Part shown: positions 8,059 to 16,179 of the stretch, one piece after another | Numbering within the stretch: position 1 is the first letter of the stretch | Layout of the letters: every line of letters starts with the position of its first letter | Assembly (NCBI GenBank): GCA_022797935.1 | Contig: JAAWLO010000002.1 | Coordinates: 20,037-84,036, forward strand | DNA: 64,000 nucleotides | Source of the DNA: Oscillibacter sp. | GTDB taxonomy: Bacteria; Bacillota; Clostridia; Oscillospirales; Oscillospiraceae | Direction: 5' to 3' | Position numbers and translations under genes: made by a program | Notes under the pieces: model-generated | Databases searched by the model: none | What the model saw: only the letters and a program-made list of their open reading frames with translations | Told to the model about the DNA's origin: nothing

Positions 8059-8918
8059 TGAACGAGTCTGCCGTGAAAAAGCCGGTCTCTGTGAAGAAGG
8101 CCATCCTGCGGGTCCTGCTGTACTTTGTGGTGCTGGACGTATGCGTCATCACCCTGTACCCCTATTTCGCCATGCTCTGCACGGCCCTGAAGAGCCGGGC
8201 GGAAATCTTCGCCGTGGAAGCCACCGTGCTCCCGGTTCACGCCCTGTGGTCCAACTTTATCGACATCTGGTCCCGGGCGCCTATGGGACGTTATTTCCTC
8301 AACTCGGTCCTCATTGCCGGCGGGTCTACCCTGATTGCCATGCTCTGCGGCATCCCCGCCGCCTATGCCCTGGCCCGTATGAAGTTCAAGGGACAGACGG
8401 CCTTTCTGGGCTTCGTCATTGTCTCGCAGATGTTTGCGCCGGTGGTGCTGCTGATCGGCATCTATAAGGTCATGATGACCATGGGCCTGACGGACAGCAT
8501 CTGGGGCCTGATCTTCATCAATGCCGCCTTCAACCAGGCCTTTACCGTCTGGCTGCTGCGGGGCACCTTTATGGGCATCTCCGCCGAGATGGAGCAGGCC
8601 GCCACCATTGACGGCTGCAACCGGGTGCAGGCCATGCTGCGGGTGCTGCTGCCTGTGGCCGCGCCGGGCATTGTCACGACGCTGATTTTCATCTTCATCA
8701 ACGCATGGAACGAATACACCGTGGCCCTGTGCCTGATTTCGACCGACACCTATAAGCCCCTGACGGTGGGCATCAATGTGTTCAACGGTTATAACATCAT
8801 TGAGTGGCAGTATCTCTTCGCCGCCTCCATCTTTGCCATTATCCCGGTGGTGATTCTCTTCATGATGATTGAGAAGAATCTGGTCAGCGGACTGGCTTCC
8901 GGCGGCGTCAAGGGTTAA
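8058..8918 (+). CDS. Sugar ABC transporter permease, MalG/UgpE type
   Basis: A 286-aa permease of the MalG/UgpE branch, partner of the preceding protein. Its EAA loop is MEQAATIDGCNRVQAMLRVLLPVAAPG near residue 177. The C-terminus IFAIIPVVILFMMIEKNLVSGLASGGVKG is the classical ending of these permeases. Translation starts at 8058, overlapping the upstream stop by 1 nt. A ROK-type kinase gene follows after 38 bp, in what looks like the same operon. Confidence 0.92.
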   Translation: MNESAVKKPVSVKKAILRVLLYFVVLDVCVITLYPYFAMLCTALKSRAEIFAVEATVLPVHALWSNFIDIWSRAPMGRYFLNSVLIAGGSTLIAMLCGIPAAYALARMKFKGQTAFLGFVIVSQMFAPVVLLIGIYKVMMTMGLTDSIWGLIFINAAFNQAFTVWLLRGTFMGISAEMEQAATIDGCNRVQAMLRVLLPVAAPGIVTTLIFIFINAWNEYTVALCLISTDTYKPLTVGINVFNGYNIIEWQYLFAASIFAIIPVVILFMMIEKNLVSGLASGGVKG

Positions 8919-8956
8919 GAGGCAGCCGTCGCAAGTTCACACATTTAGGAGGAACT

Positions 8957-10336
8957 ATGGAGCGTTTTGGCATTTCCTTTCAGGTGGACCATGTGCCGGA
9001 GCTGGATCCGGACTTTATGCCCATTCTGAAATTCAACCGAGCCTTTTTGGAGACCGCGAAAAAACCGGTGGCCCTGGCCGTGGAACGGGCAGACGGTCAG
9101 ATGGCCTCCTGCCGGACCTTTATCCACGGCACACCGGAGATGGCCCAGGCCGACCGCTGCTACGTGGACCGGCTGGTGAAGACCATCCTCTGGACCCAGG
9201 GCGGGTTCCGGGTGTATGTGGATGATCCGGAGATGTACGAATATCTCTCCGGCGTTTACAGCCAGGCGGGACAGCGGGCCTTTGACTGGGACTTTATGGC
9301 CAACGTCTACGAGCATCCCTTTGAGGTGGTGCGGACGGACGCCGTCCCGGAGGCCAAGGATGCTCCCAAAGCCATGGGCGGCCATCTGGAGGGCTGCCGC
9401 ATTGGCTTTGACGCCGGCGGGTCCGACCGGAAGGTCTCCGCGGTGATAGACGGAGAAACGGTCTTCTCCGAGGAGGTGGTCTGGTACCCGAAAATCACCG
9501 CCGATCCCCAGTACCACTATGACGGCATTGTGGCCGCCCTGAAGTCCGCCGCGGAGCATATGCCCCGGGTGGACGCCGTGGGCGTCAGCTCTGCCGGTAT
9601 CTACATCAACGACCGGACCATGAGCGCCTCCCTGTTCCTCAAGGTCCCCCGGGAGCTCTATGAGGACAAGGTCAAGAACATCTATATCCGCGCCATCCGG
9701 GATACCTTCGGCGACGTGCCCTTTGCCGTGGTCAACGACGGCGACGTCTCCGCCCTGGCGGGCGCGATGAGCCTGGAGGACAACAATGTCCTGGGCATTG
9801 CCATGGGCACCAGCGAGGCGGTGGGCTACGTGGACGGCCAGGGCCGCATCACCGGCTGGCTGAACGAATTGGCCTTCGTCCCTGTGGACGTGAATCCGGA
9901 GGCCATGGAGGACGAGTGGAGCGGCGACATTGGCTGCGGCGTAAAGTATTTCTCGCAGGACGGCGTTATCAAGCTGGCTCCCCGGGCGGGGATTGCCCTG
10001 GATGAGAACGCTTCCCCGGCGGAGAAGCTGAAGGCCGTGCAGGCCCTTATGGAGGCGGACGATCCCAGAGCCGCCAAGGTCTACGAATCCATTGGCTGCT
10101 ATTTGGGCCACACCCTGGCCTATTATTACGGCCTCTACGGCTTTCGCTATGTGCTGCTGCTGGGCCGGGTCATGAGCGGCAAGGGCGGCGACCGGCTTCT
10201 GGAGGTCTGCCGCAAGGTACTGGACGAGGAGTATCCGGACTGCGCCGGAAAGATGCAGCTGACCCTGCCGGACGAGAAGTTCCGCCGGGTGGGTCAGTCT
10301 ATGGCCGCGGCCAGCCTGCCTGCGGGCCGGGGCTGA
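8957..10336 (+). CDS. ROK-type sugar kinase-like protein with N-terminal extension
   Basis: A 459-aa protein. Residues ~1-145 are an extension that I do not recognise. From residue ~150 an ASKHA/ROK-like domain begins with a phosphate-binding loop (GCRIGFDAGGSDRKVSAVI), followed by VNDGDVSALAGAMS with the likely catalytic aspartate and a second nucleotide loop (GIAMGTSEAVGYVD). The usual ROK zinc motif CxCGxxGC is not seen. The position between importer and nagB suggests it phosphorylates an imported hexose or N-acetylhexosamine, giving GlcNAc-6-P or a precursor for NagA. It could instead be a ROK-fold regulator-like protein, but no HTH is visible. ATG follows AGGAGGAACT. Confidence 0.75.
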   Translation: MERFGISFQVDHVPELDPDFMPILKFNRAFLETAKKPVALAVERADGQMASCRTFIHGTPEMAQADRCYVDRLVKTILWTQGGFRVYVDDPEMYEYLSGVYSQAGQRAFDWDFMANVYEHPFEVVRTDAVPEAKDAPKAMGGHLEGCRIGFDAGGSDRKVSAVIDGETVFSEEVVWYPKITADPQYHYDGIVAALKSAAEHMPRVDAVGVSSAGIYINDRTMSASLFLKVPRELYEDKVKNIYIRAIRDTFGDVPFAVVNDGDVSALAGAMSLEDNNVLGIAMGTSEAVGYVDGQGRITGWLNELAFVPVDVNPEAMEDEWSGDIGCGVKYFSQDGVIKLAPRAGIALDENASPAEKLKAVQALMEADDPRAAKVYESIGCYLGHTLAYYYGLYGFRYVLLLGRVMSGKGGDRLLEVCRKVLDEEYPDCAGKMQLTLPDEKFRRVGQSMAAASLPAGRG

Positions 10337-10358
10337 GGGATGAAAGGAGAATGCCCGT

Positions 10359-11111
10359 ATGAGAATTTACTGTGAGAAGGACTATGACGCCATGAGCCGC
10401 CGGGCCGCCGCAGTGATCGCCTCGGAGATCATCCACCGCCCGGACTGCGTGCTGGGCTTGGCCACCGGTTCCAGCCCGGAGGGAACGTACCGGTATCTGG
10501 TGGAGTGGACGAAGCAGAATCTGCTGAGCTTCCGTCAGGTCCGTTCTGTGAATCTGGACGAGTACAAGGGCCTGGAGCCCACGCATGACCAGAGCTACCG
10601 TTATTTCATGCAGTCTCATCTGTTTGACCACGTGGATATTCTCCCGGAGAACACCCGGGTGCCCGACGGCCTGACGGCGGACCCCGCCGCCCACTGCGCC
10701 GGGTATGACGCCTATATCCGTTCCCTGGGCTACGTGGACCTCCAGCTGCTGGGTATTGGCCGCAACGGCCATATCGGCTTCAATGAGCCCGGCGACTGCT
10801 TCGTGAAGGAGACCCATGTGGTGGATTTGGCGGAGAGCACCATTGACGCCAACGCCCGCTTCTTTGCCACGCGGGACGACGTGCCCAAGCAGGCCATCAG
10901 CATGGGCATCGGCGCCATCATGGGAGCCAAGAAGGTGCTGCTGGTAGCCAGCGGCGCGGAGAAGGCCGACGCCATCCTGGGCACGGTCTGCGGGCCCATC
11001 TCGCCCCGGTGCCCCGGCTCCATTCTTCAGCTCCATCCCAATGTAGTGCTGGTATGCGACGAGGCGGCGGGCAGCAAGCTGAAGGCCGCCGGAGCAGCGG
11101 TATGCGGATAA
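10359..11111 (+). CDS. nagB: Glucosamine-6-phosphate deaminase NagB
   Basis: A 250-aa enzyme that converts glucosamine-6-P to fructose-6-P and ammonia. The family motifs are all present: LATGSSPEGTY (phosphate loop), VNLDEYKGL with the catalytic aspartate, and GIGRNGHIGFNEPG with the active-site histidine. An AAAGGAG lies before the ATG. The last 10 nt overlap the nagA start, so the two are coupled. This gene and nagA are the entry from amino sugars into glycolysis for the whole locus. Confidence 0.96.
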   Translation: MRIYCEKDYDAMSRRAAAVIASEIIHRPDCVLGLATGSSPEGTYRYLVEWTKQNLLSFRQVRSVNLDEYKGLEPTHDQSYRYFMQSHLFDHVDILPENTRVPDGLTADPAAHCAGYDAYIRSLGYVDLQLLGIGRNGHIGFNEPGDCFVKETHVVDLAESTIDANARFFATRDDVPKQAISMGIGAIMGAKKVLLVASGAEKADAILGTVCGPISPRCPGSILQLHPNVVLVCDEAAGSKLKAAGAAVCG

Positions 11112-12238
11112 TCAACGGCCAGGTCTTTGACCTGGAAGCGGGCTTTGTTTCCCGGGAACTCTGTACAGACGGACCTCTGCTGGCGGCGTCCAGCGGCGAA
11201 GAGGCGGTTCTGGACGCAGCCGGATGCTGGGTCATCCCGGCTCTGGTGGACGTCCACTTCCACGGCTGCGTGGGAGAGGATTTCAGCGACGCCACGCCGG
11301 AGGGCCTGCAAAAGATTGCGGATTATGAACTGTCCCAGGGTGTGGGCTACCTCTGCCCCGCCGGGATGACGCTGCCGGAAGAGCAGCTGCTGGCCATCTG
11401 CCGGAACACCGCCGCGCACCGGGCGCAGAACACCGGCGGCGCGGAAGTGGCAGGCGTTCACCTGGAGGGGCCTTTCCTCAACGCCGCGAAAAAGGGCGCG
11501 CAGAACGGCGCCTACCTCCGGGACCCCGACGTCTCCCTGCTCAAGCGCCTCCAGGAGGCGGCGGAGGGCTGCGTAAAACTGGTAACCGTGGCCCCGGAGC
11601 AGCCGGGAGCTTTGGAATTCATCCGGGCCGCTGTGGAGATGGGGATTGCCGTCTCCCTGGGTCATACCACGGCGGATTATGACACGGCGAAAGCGGCCTT
11701 CGAGGCGGGAGCGGACCACGCCACCCATCTCTACAACGCCATGCCGCCGCTGGGCCACCGGAATCCCGGCGTCATCGGCGCGGCCTTCGACCATCCCAAG
11801 GCGCAGGCCGAGCTGATCTGCGACGGCGTCCACATTCACCCCAGTGTGGTGCGGGCCACCTTCCGCCTCTTCGGCGCGGCGCGGATGCTGCTGGTGTCCG
11901 ACACCATGCGGGCGGCGGGAATGCCTGACGGAGCCTATACCCTGGGCGGTCTGGATGTGAACGTAAAGGGCCCCCTGTGTACCCTGGAGGACGGCACCAT
12001 TGCCGGTTCCGCCACGAATCTGATGGACTGTATGCGGACCGCCGTTTCCTTTGGGATTCCTCTGGCGGACGCCGTCCGAGCCTGTACGTATAACCCCGCC
12101 CGTTCCATTGGAATCGACAGCCGGGTTGGAACCCTGGACACGGGGAAGGAGGCCAGTCTGGTGCTGCTGAATCAGACGGACCTGTCCATCCGCGCGATTC
12201 TCTTCCGGGGACGGCTGGTTTCCGGTCCGGCGGCCTGA
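11102..12238 (+). CDS. nagA: N-acetylglucosamine-6-phosphate deacetylase NagA
   Basis: A 378-aa amidohydrolase that removes the acetyl group from GlcNAc-6-P. Motifs seen are the HFHGC metal HxH, GVHLEGPFLN with the metal-binding glutamate, SLGHTTADY and ATHLYNAM histidines, and SDTMRAAG with the catalytic aspartate. I chose the ATG at 11102 (MRIINGQVF), which overlaps the nagB end by 10 nt. The ORF-track start at 11009 lies inside nagB. An inverted repeat follows 18 nt after the stop. Confidence 0.95.
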   Translation: MRIINGQVFDLEAGFVSRELCTDGPLLAASSGEEAVLDAAGCWVIPALVDVHFHGCVGEDFSDATPEGLQKIADYELSQGVGYLCPAGMTLPEEQLLAICRNTAAHRAQNTGGAEVAGVHLEGPFLNAAKKGAQNGAYLRDPDVSLLKRLQEAAEGCVKLVTVAPEQPGALEFIRAAVEMGIAVSLGHTTADYDTAKAAFEAGADHATHLYNAMPPLGHRNPGVIGAAFDHPKAQAELICDGVHIHPSVVRATFRLFGAARMLLVSDTMRAAGMPDGAYTLGGLDVNVKGPLCTLEDGTIAGSATNLMDCMRTAVSFGIPLADAVRACTYNPARSIGIDSRVGTLDTGKEASLVLLNQTDLSIRAILFRGRLVSGPAA

Positions 12239-12255
12239 GCGCTTCCGGTTTTCCC

Positions 12256-12274
12256 CGTGGAACGCGGTTCCACG
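12256..12274 (+). repeat. Perfect inverted repeat after nagA
   Basis: Arms of 8 bp (CGTGGAAC / GTTCCACG) flank a 3-nt loop. The following bases TTAAATTC are only weakly U-rich, so this is either a weak terminator or an operator for the ATPase gene that follows. Confidence 0.45.
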
Positions 12275-12381
12275 TTAAATTCAAGGGCCGCAGGGGCTAC
12301 TCCATTCCCATAGCCTCCGGCACCGGATAAAAAGGAGAAACCGCTGCTTGCGGTGCGGCAGTGTGGAGACCTGCCGTAAAG

Positions 12382-12404
12382 TCCCGGGAACTGGCGTCCC
12401 GGGA
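12382..12404 (+). repeat. Hairpin-forming repeat in the ATPase-gene leader
   Basis: The palindromic octamer TCCCGGGA occurs twice, separated by 7 nt, so the leader RNA could form an 8-bp stem. It lies 44 nt before the chosen start and lacks a U-tract. Confidence 0.35.
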
Positions 12405-12447
12405 TGAGGCGGAGCGGGCGGAGGCCCCTCCATCAAAGCAACATGCT

Positions 12448-13629
12448 ATGGCTACTTTGAATCTGAAGAGCATCAAGAAGATTTATCCCCACAGCGGCGG
12501 CCAGAAAAAGGCCCGGAAAAAGAAGAATGAACCGGAGAAGAAGATCAACCTCCAGGTGACGGAGCAGGGCGTGGTTGCCGTGCAGGAGTTCAATCTGGAT
12601 ATTGCCGACAAGGAATTCATCGTTCTGGTTGGTCCCTCCGGCTGCGGCAAGTCCACCACGCTGCGCATGGTGGCGGGCCTGGAGGAGATTTCCGAGGGTG
12701 AGCTGCTGATTGACGGCAAGGTGATGAACGACGTAGAGCCCAAGAACCGGGATATCGCCATGGTCTTCCAGTCCTATGCCCTGTACCCCCACATGACGGT
12801 CTATGAGAATATGGCCTTCCCCCTGAAGCTGCGGAAGATGGACAAAGAGGAAATCGACCGCCGGGTAAAGGAAGCCGCCGAAATTCTGGACATCACCCAG
12901 TATCTGGACCGCAAGCCCAAGGCCCTTTCCGGCGGCCAGCGGCAGCGCGTCGCCATTGGCCGGGCCATCGTCCGGGAGCCCAAGGTGCTGCTGATGGACG
13001 AACCCCTCTCCAACCTGGACGCCAAGCTCCGCAACCAAATGCGGGCGGAGATCATCAAGCTGCGGCAGAAGATCAACACCACCTTCATGTACGTTACCCA
13101 CGACCAGACCGAGGCCATGACCCTGGGTGACCGGATTGTCATCATGAAAGACGGCTTTATCCAGCAGATCGGCACGCCCCAGCAGGTGTTCGATCATCCG
13201 GCGAATCTCTTCGTGGCGGGCTTTATCGGCACGCCGCAGATGAACTTCTTCCATGCCAAGCTGGTGAAGGAGAACGGCAGCTATCTGGTGTCCGTGGGCG
13301 GTATCAAGGTGGCCCTTTCCCAGGAGAAGCAGGAGGCCCTGTCCAAGCGGAACACGGCGGAGCAGACGATTACCCTGGGCGTCCGGCCAGACCATATGAT
13401 TCTCACGGAGGACGCGGCCAATGCCCTCACAGCGACGGTGGACGTCAGCGAAATGATGGGCAGCGCTGTCCACCTCCATGCCAACGCGGAGGGCCGGGAC
13501 GTAGTGGTCATTGTGCCCACGCTTTCCAGCGCCCAGTCCATGTTTGCCCCTGGCAGCCAGATTCATCTGACCTTTGGCGGCAATGTCTGCCATGTCTTTG
13601 ACCAGGAGGGGAAGAACCTGGAGTTTTGA
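12448..13629 (+). CDS. MsmX/UgpC-type ABC transporter ATP-binding protein
   Basis: A 393-aa sugar-importer ATPase. Walker A GPSGCGKST, signature LSGGQRQRV, Walker B VLLMDEPLSNLD and the C-terminal OB-like regulatory domain (LGVRPDHM) are all present. Between the first strand and Walker A there is a basic insert (HSGGQKKARKKKNEPEKK) not usual in MsmX. I chose the ATG at 12448 (MATLNLKSIKKIYP), which matches family N-termini. The ORF-track GTG at 12361 adds 29 odd residues. Neither start has a convincing Shine-Dalgarno; AAAGGAG at 12331-12336 is too far from both. It probably serves the importer at 5762-8918 and may serve others. Confidence 0.9.
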   Translation: MATLNLKSIKKIYPHSGGQKKARKKKNEPEKKINLQVTEQGVVAVQEFNLDIADKEFIVLVGPSGCGKSTTLRMVAGLEEISEGELLIDGKVMNDVEPKNRDIAMVFQSYALYPHMTVYENMAFPLKLRKMDKEEIDRRVKEAAEILDITQYLDRKPKALSGGQRQRVAIGRAIVREPKVLLMDEPLSNLDAKLRNQMRAEIIKLRQKINTTFMYVTHDQTEAMTLGDRIVIMKDGFIQQIGTPQQVFDHPANLFVAGFIGTPQMNFFHAKLVKENGSYLVSVGGIKVALSQEKQEALSKRNTAEQTITLGVRPDHMILTEDAANALTATVDVSEMMGSAVHLHANAEGRDVVVIVPTLSSAQSMFAPGSQIHLTFGGNVCHVFDQEGKNLEF

Positions 13630-13653
13630 TTCCGGGTATGCGTTCTGATCCTG

Positions 13654-13694
13654 AAAAAGCCGCGCGGCTCCCAGGGAGACGCGCGGCTTTTTTT
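13654..13694 (+). terminator. Intrinsic terminator after the ATPase gene
   Basis: A long GC stem (AAAGCCGCGCG / CGCGCGGCTTT, loop about 13 nt) is followed by a run of T. It ends the amino-sugar locus. Confidence 0.9.
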
Positions 13695-13769
13695 CGCAAA
13701 GGCGGAAAAACGGAGGACTTCCTCACGAAAATCCCAAGACTGCGGGAGACAGTTTGTGCAAATCGACGG

Positions 13770-13798
13770 TTGACAAGTGTGCGCCGCCTGCGTATAAT
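13770..13798 (+). promoter_or_regulatory. Consensus SigA promoter of the T-box operon
   Basis: TTGACA (13770-13775), a 17-bp spacer and TATAAT (13793-13798) match the SigA consensus exactly. Transcription would begin near 13805, at the start of the T-box leader. Confidence 0.9.
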
Positions 13799-13804
13799 AC
13801 AGGC

Positions 13805-14085
13805 AAATCCGAAAAACCTATGAGCGAGAGAAGTACCTGGAAAGGGAATCCCCTCAGCGAGCCGCGGACAGTGGAAGCGCGGCGGGAGGCGTTCCGGCGA
13901 ATGGACTCGTGAGGGCGGAGCGAACGGCTGAAAAGTCCAGTAGCGTCCGACGGGGGCCGCGCCCGTTACCAGGGCGGCGCGCATTCTGAGGAGTGCGTGA
14001 GACGAGCGGGCGCTTCGGCGTCAACTTGGGTGGTACCGCAGGATGGAAGTCTTGTCCCAATGGAGGGACAGGGCTTTTTTTCATG
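13805..14085 (+). promoter_or_regulatory. T-box leader, predicted tRNA-Trp (UGG specifier)
   Basis: The leader carries the Stem I AGTA element (13832-13835) and, on the 3' side of Stem I, GAA-TGG-AC with TGG at 13902-13904 in the specifier position. It also has the diagnostic T-box GGGTGGTACCGC (14028-14039) and a terminator hairpin (CTTGTCCC / GGGACAGG) followed by seven or more T. Uncharged tRNA binding would favour the antiterminator. UGG predicts tRNA-Trp, which agrees with the TrpXYZ-type importer downstream. The UGGN bulge reads UGGU, which pairs best with an A discriminator base and only by wobble with the G usual in tRNA-Trp, so specificity deserves a test. The remaining 14086-14236 leader shows nothing else. 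Confidence 0.92.
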
Positions 14086-14236
14086 CGGAGAAAGCCATAA
14101 ATTCCTCTGCAGACCGGAAGAAAGAAGGCTGATTCTATGAGATTGCTGACAAAACGATGGCGTCCGTATACGCTCTGCCAGACTGGAACCTTTGAATTTG
14201 ACAGCAGCCGCTGACGCTGCGAAAGGAGTATTTACC

Positions 14237-15256
14237 ATGAAAACGATGAAACGGCTTGCCGCCCTGTTTTTGGGCCTGACCCTGACCCTCTCCCTGGCCG
14301 CCTGCGGCGGGGACGCCGCAGGCGATGCCGGAACGGACCATGCCGCCGGTGACAGCGGTGACGCCGCCGGAAAGTACCTCATCGGCATTTCCCAATACGG
14401 CGAACACGGTTCCCTGGACAACTGCCGCACCGGCTTCCTCCAGGGCCTGGAAGCAGCGGGCCTGAAAGAAGGCGTGGACTACGAGATCCACTACCAGAAC
14501 GCCGGATTTGACGACAGCATTGCCACCCAGATTGGTCAGACCTTCTCCGCCGAGAATGTGGATATGATGGTGGCCATTGCCACGCCCTCCGCCACGGCCT
14601 GCTTCGCCGCTGCCGAGGACAAGGACATCCCCGTCATCTTCACCGCCATCACTGACCCTGTGGGGGCCAGCCTGGACGCCGGAAACATCACCGGTACTTC
14701 CGACGTTCTGCCGGTGGAGGGTCAGCTCCAGCTCATCCGGGACCTCCAGCCCAACGCCAAAACCGTGGGCATCGTCTATACCACCAGCGAGGCCAATTCC
14801 GTCTACTCGGTGGGCGTCTACGAGGAAAAGGCCGCAGAGTACGGCTTTGCCATTGAGACCGTGGGCGTCACGGCCCAGTCGGAGGTCACCCAGGCGGTGG
14901 ATACCCTGCTCTCCCGGGGGGTGGACTGCCTGTCCAACCTGACGGACAACACCGTTGTTGGCGTCCTCCCCGCCATTCTGGAGAAGACCAACGAGGCCGG
15001 TGTTCCGGTTTACGGTTCGGAAATCGAGCAGATGAAGTTGGGCTGTGTCGCAGGCGCGGGCCTGGATTATAGCAAGCTGGGCGTTCAGACCGGCCAGATG
15101 GCCGCCAAGGTCCTCCGGGGGGAAGCCCAGTGCCAGGACCTGCCCTACGAGGTCATTGAGAATTTCGACCTCTACCTCAATGGCGAAGTCCTTTCCGCCA
15201 TGGGCATTGCGGTGCCGGAGAATGTCGCGGCCCAGGCGATTGACGTGGTTGGCTGA
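14237..15256 (+). CDS. trpX: TrpX-type ABC transporter substrate-binding lipoprotein
   Basis: A 339-aa lipoprotein of the ABC_sub_bind family (COG2984). The signal peptide ends in lipobox SLAAC at about residue 20. The mature protein has the paired Rossmann-like lobes of the family (ISQYGEHGSLDNCRTGF, VAIATPSATACFAA, FTAITDPVGASLDAGNITGTSD, KTVGIVYTTSEANS). In Firmicutes this family, with COG4120 and COG1101 partners, is repeatedly found behind Trp or Tyr T-boxes and is assigned to aromatic amino-acid uptake. The ATG at 14237 follows AAAGGAG; the ORF-track start is 45 nt upstream. An FAH-family gene separates it from its permease. Confidence 0.88.
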   Translation: MKTMKRLAALFLGLTLTLSLAACGGDAAGDAGTDHAAGDSGDAAGKYLIGISQYGEHGSLDNCRTGFLQGLEAAGLKEGVDYEIHYQNAGFDDSIATQIGQTFSAENVDMMVAIATPSATACFAAAEDKDIPVIFTAITDPVGASLDAGNITGTSDVLPVEGQLQLIRDLQPNAKTVGIVYTTSEANSVYSVGVYEEKAAEYGFAIETVGVTAQSEVTQAVDTLLSRGVDCLSNLTDNTVVGVLPAILEKTNEAGVPVYGSEIEQMKLGCVAGAGLDYSKLGVQTGQMAAKVLRGEAQCQDLPYEVIENFDLYLNGEVLSAMGIAVPENVAAQAIDVVG

Positions 15257-15271
15257 GGAGGACGCGCGGTT

Positions 15272-16156
15272 ATGAAACTGATTACCTGCCTGTACGGAGG
15301 CGAGGAGCGGGTAGGGCTGCTGGCCGCGGGGGGAACGCTGGAAAAGCCCGCCGCGGAAGTGGTGCTGCTGCCCTATCCGGACATGAACGCCCTGATTGAG
15401 GCCGCCGCCGCAAACCCGAAAGTCCTGGACCAGCTGGGGGAGTATTACTACATCCAGGGCGTGCCTCTGGGGGACGTGACCCTCCTGGCCCCCATTCCCC
15501 GGCCCCGGCAGGATGTCATCTGCCTGGGCATGAACTACCAGGACCACGCCAAGGAGGCCGCCCAGTACGACGCGGAGGCCTTCACAAAGGACAAACCGGC
15601 GGCGGTGTACTTTTCCAAGCGGGTCAGCCGGGCCGGGGACCCCGACGGGGTGATTCCCAGCTATAAGGGGCTGGTGAAGCGTCTGGACTACGAAGCGGAA
15701 CTGGCCGTGATTATCGGCAGGACTGCCCGGGACGTCAAGGCGGAGGAGGCCGGGGACTATGTGTTCGGCTACACCGTTCTCAACGACGTGTCCGCCCGAG
15801 ACATACAGACCGGCCACAAGCAGTGGTACTTCGGCAAGAGCCTGGATGGCTTTACCCCCCTGGGCCCCTGTATCCTCACGGCGGACAGAGAGGCGTTTCC
15901 CCCGGCGCTGGAGATCTCCTGCAAGGTCAACGGGGAGGAGCGCCAGCGTTCCAACACCGCGCGGCTGATTCACAGCATTCCGGAGGTGATTGCGGAGCTC
16001 TCCGCCGGCATGACTCTGCTGCCGGGGACTATCATCGCCACCGGCACCCCCGCCGGTGTGGGCATGGGCCTGGACCCGCCGGAGTTTTTGAAGTACGGCG
16101 ACGTGGTGGAGTGCTGCATCGAGGGCATTGGGACCCTGCGGAGCACGGTGCGTTAA
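15272..16156 (+). CDS. Fumarylacetoacetate hydrolase (FAH) family protein
   Basis: A 294-aa protein with a complete FAH C-terminal domain. Visible are LGMNYQDHAKE, LDYEAELAVIIG with the two metal-binding glutamates, NDVSARDIQ, FGKSLDGFTPLGP with the metal aspartate and lysine, and the ATGTPAGVGMG loop. Family members are acylpyruvases, oxaloacetate decarboxylases, hydratases of aromatic meta-cleavage or homoprotocatechuate isomerases. The reaction here is unknown. It is 15 nt from trpX and 23 nt from the permease gene, so it is cotranscribed and would be under T-box control. That placement inside a tryptophan-importer operon is unusual. Confidence 0.88.
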   Translation: MKLITCLYGGEERVGLLAAGGTLEKPAAEVVLLPYPDMNALIEAAAANPKVLDQLGEYYYIQGVPLGDVTLLAPIPRPRQDVICLGMNYQDHAKEAAQYDAEAFTKDKPAAVYFSKRVSRAGDPDGVIPSYKGLVKRLDYEAELAVIIGRTARDVKAEEAGDYVFGYTVLNDVSARDIQTGHKQWYFGKSLDGFTPLGPCILTADREAFPPALEISCKVNGEERQRSNTARLIHSIPEVIAELSAGMTLLPGTIIATGTPAGVGMGLDPPEFLKYGDVVECCIEGIGTLRSTVR

Positions 16157-16179
16157 TTCTTGCGAGGAGGCGGTTTGCC

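Noticed and set aside
12361-12447. N-terminal extension of the MsmX-like ATPase from GTG at 12361
   Set aside because: Adds 29 residues unlike any family member, the nearest ribosome site is about 24 nt away, and a hairpin lies within it.
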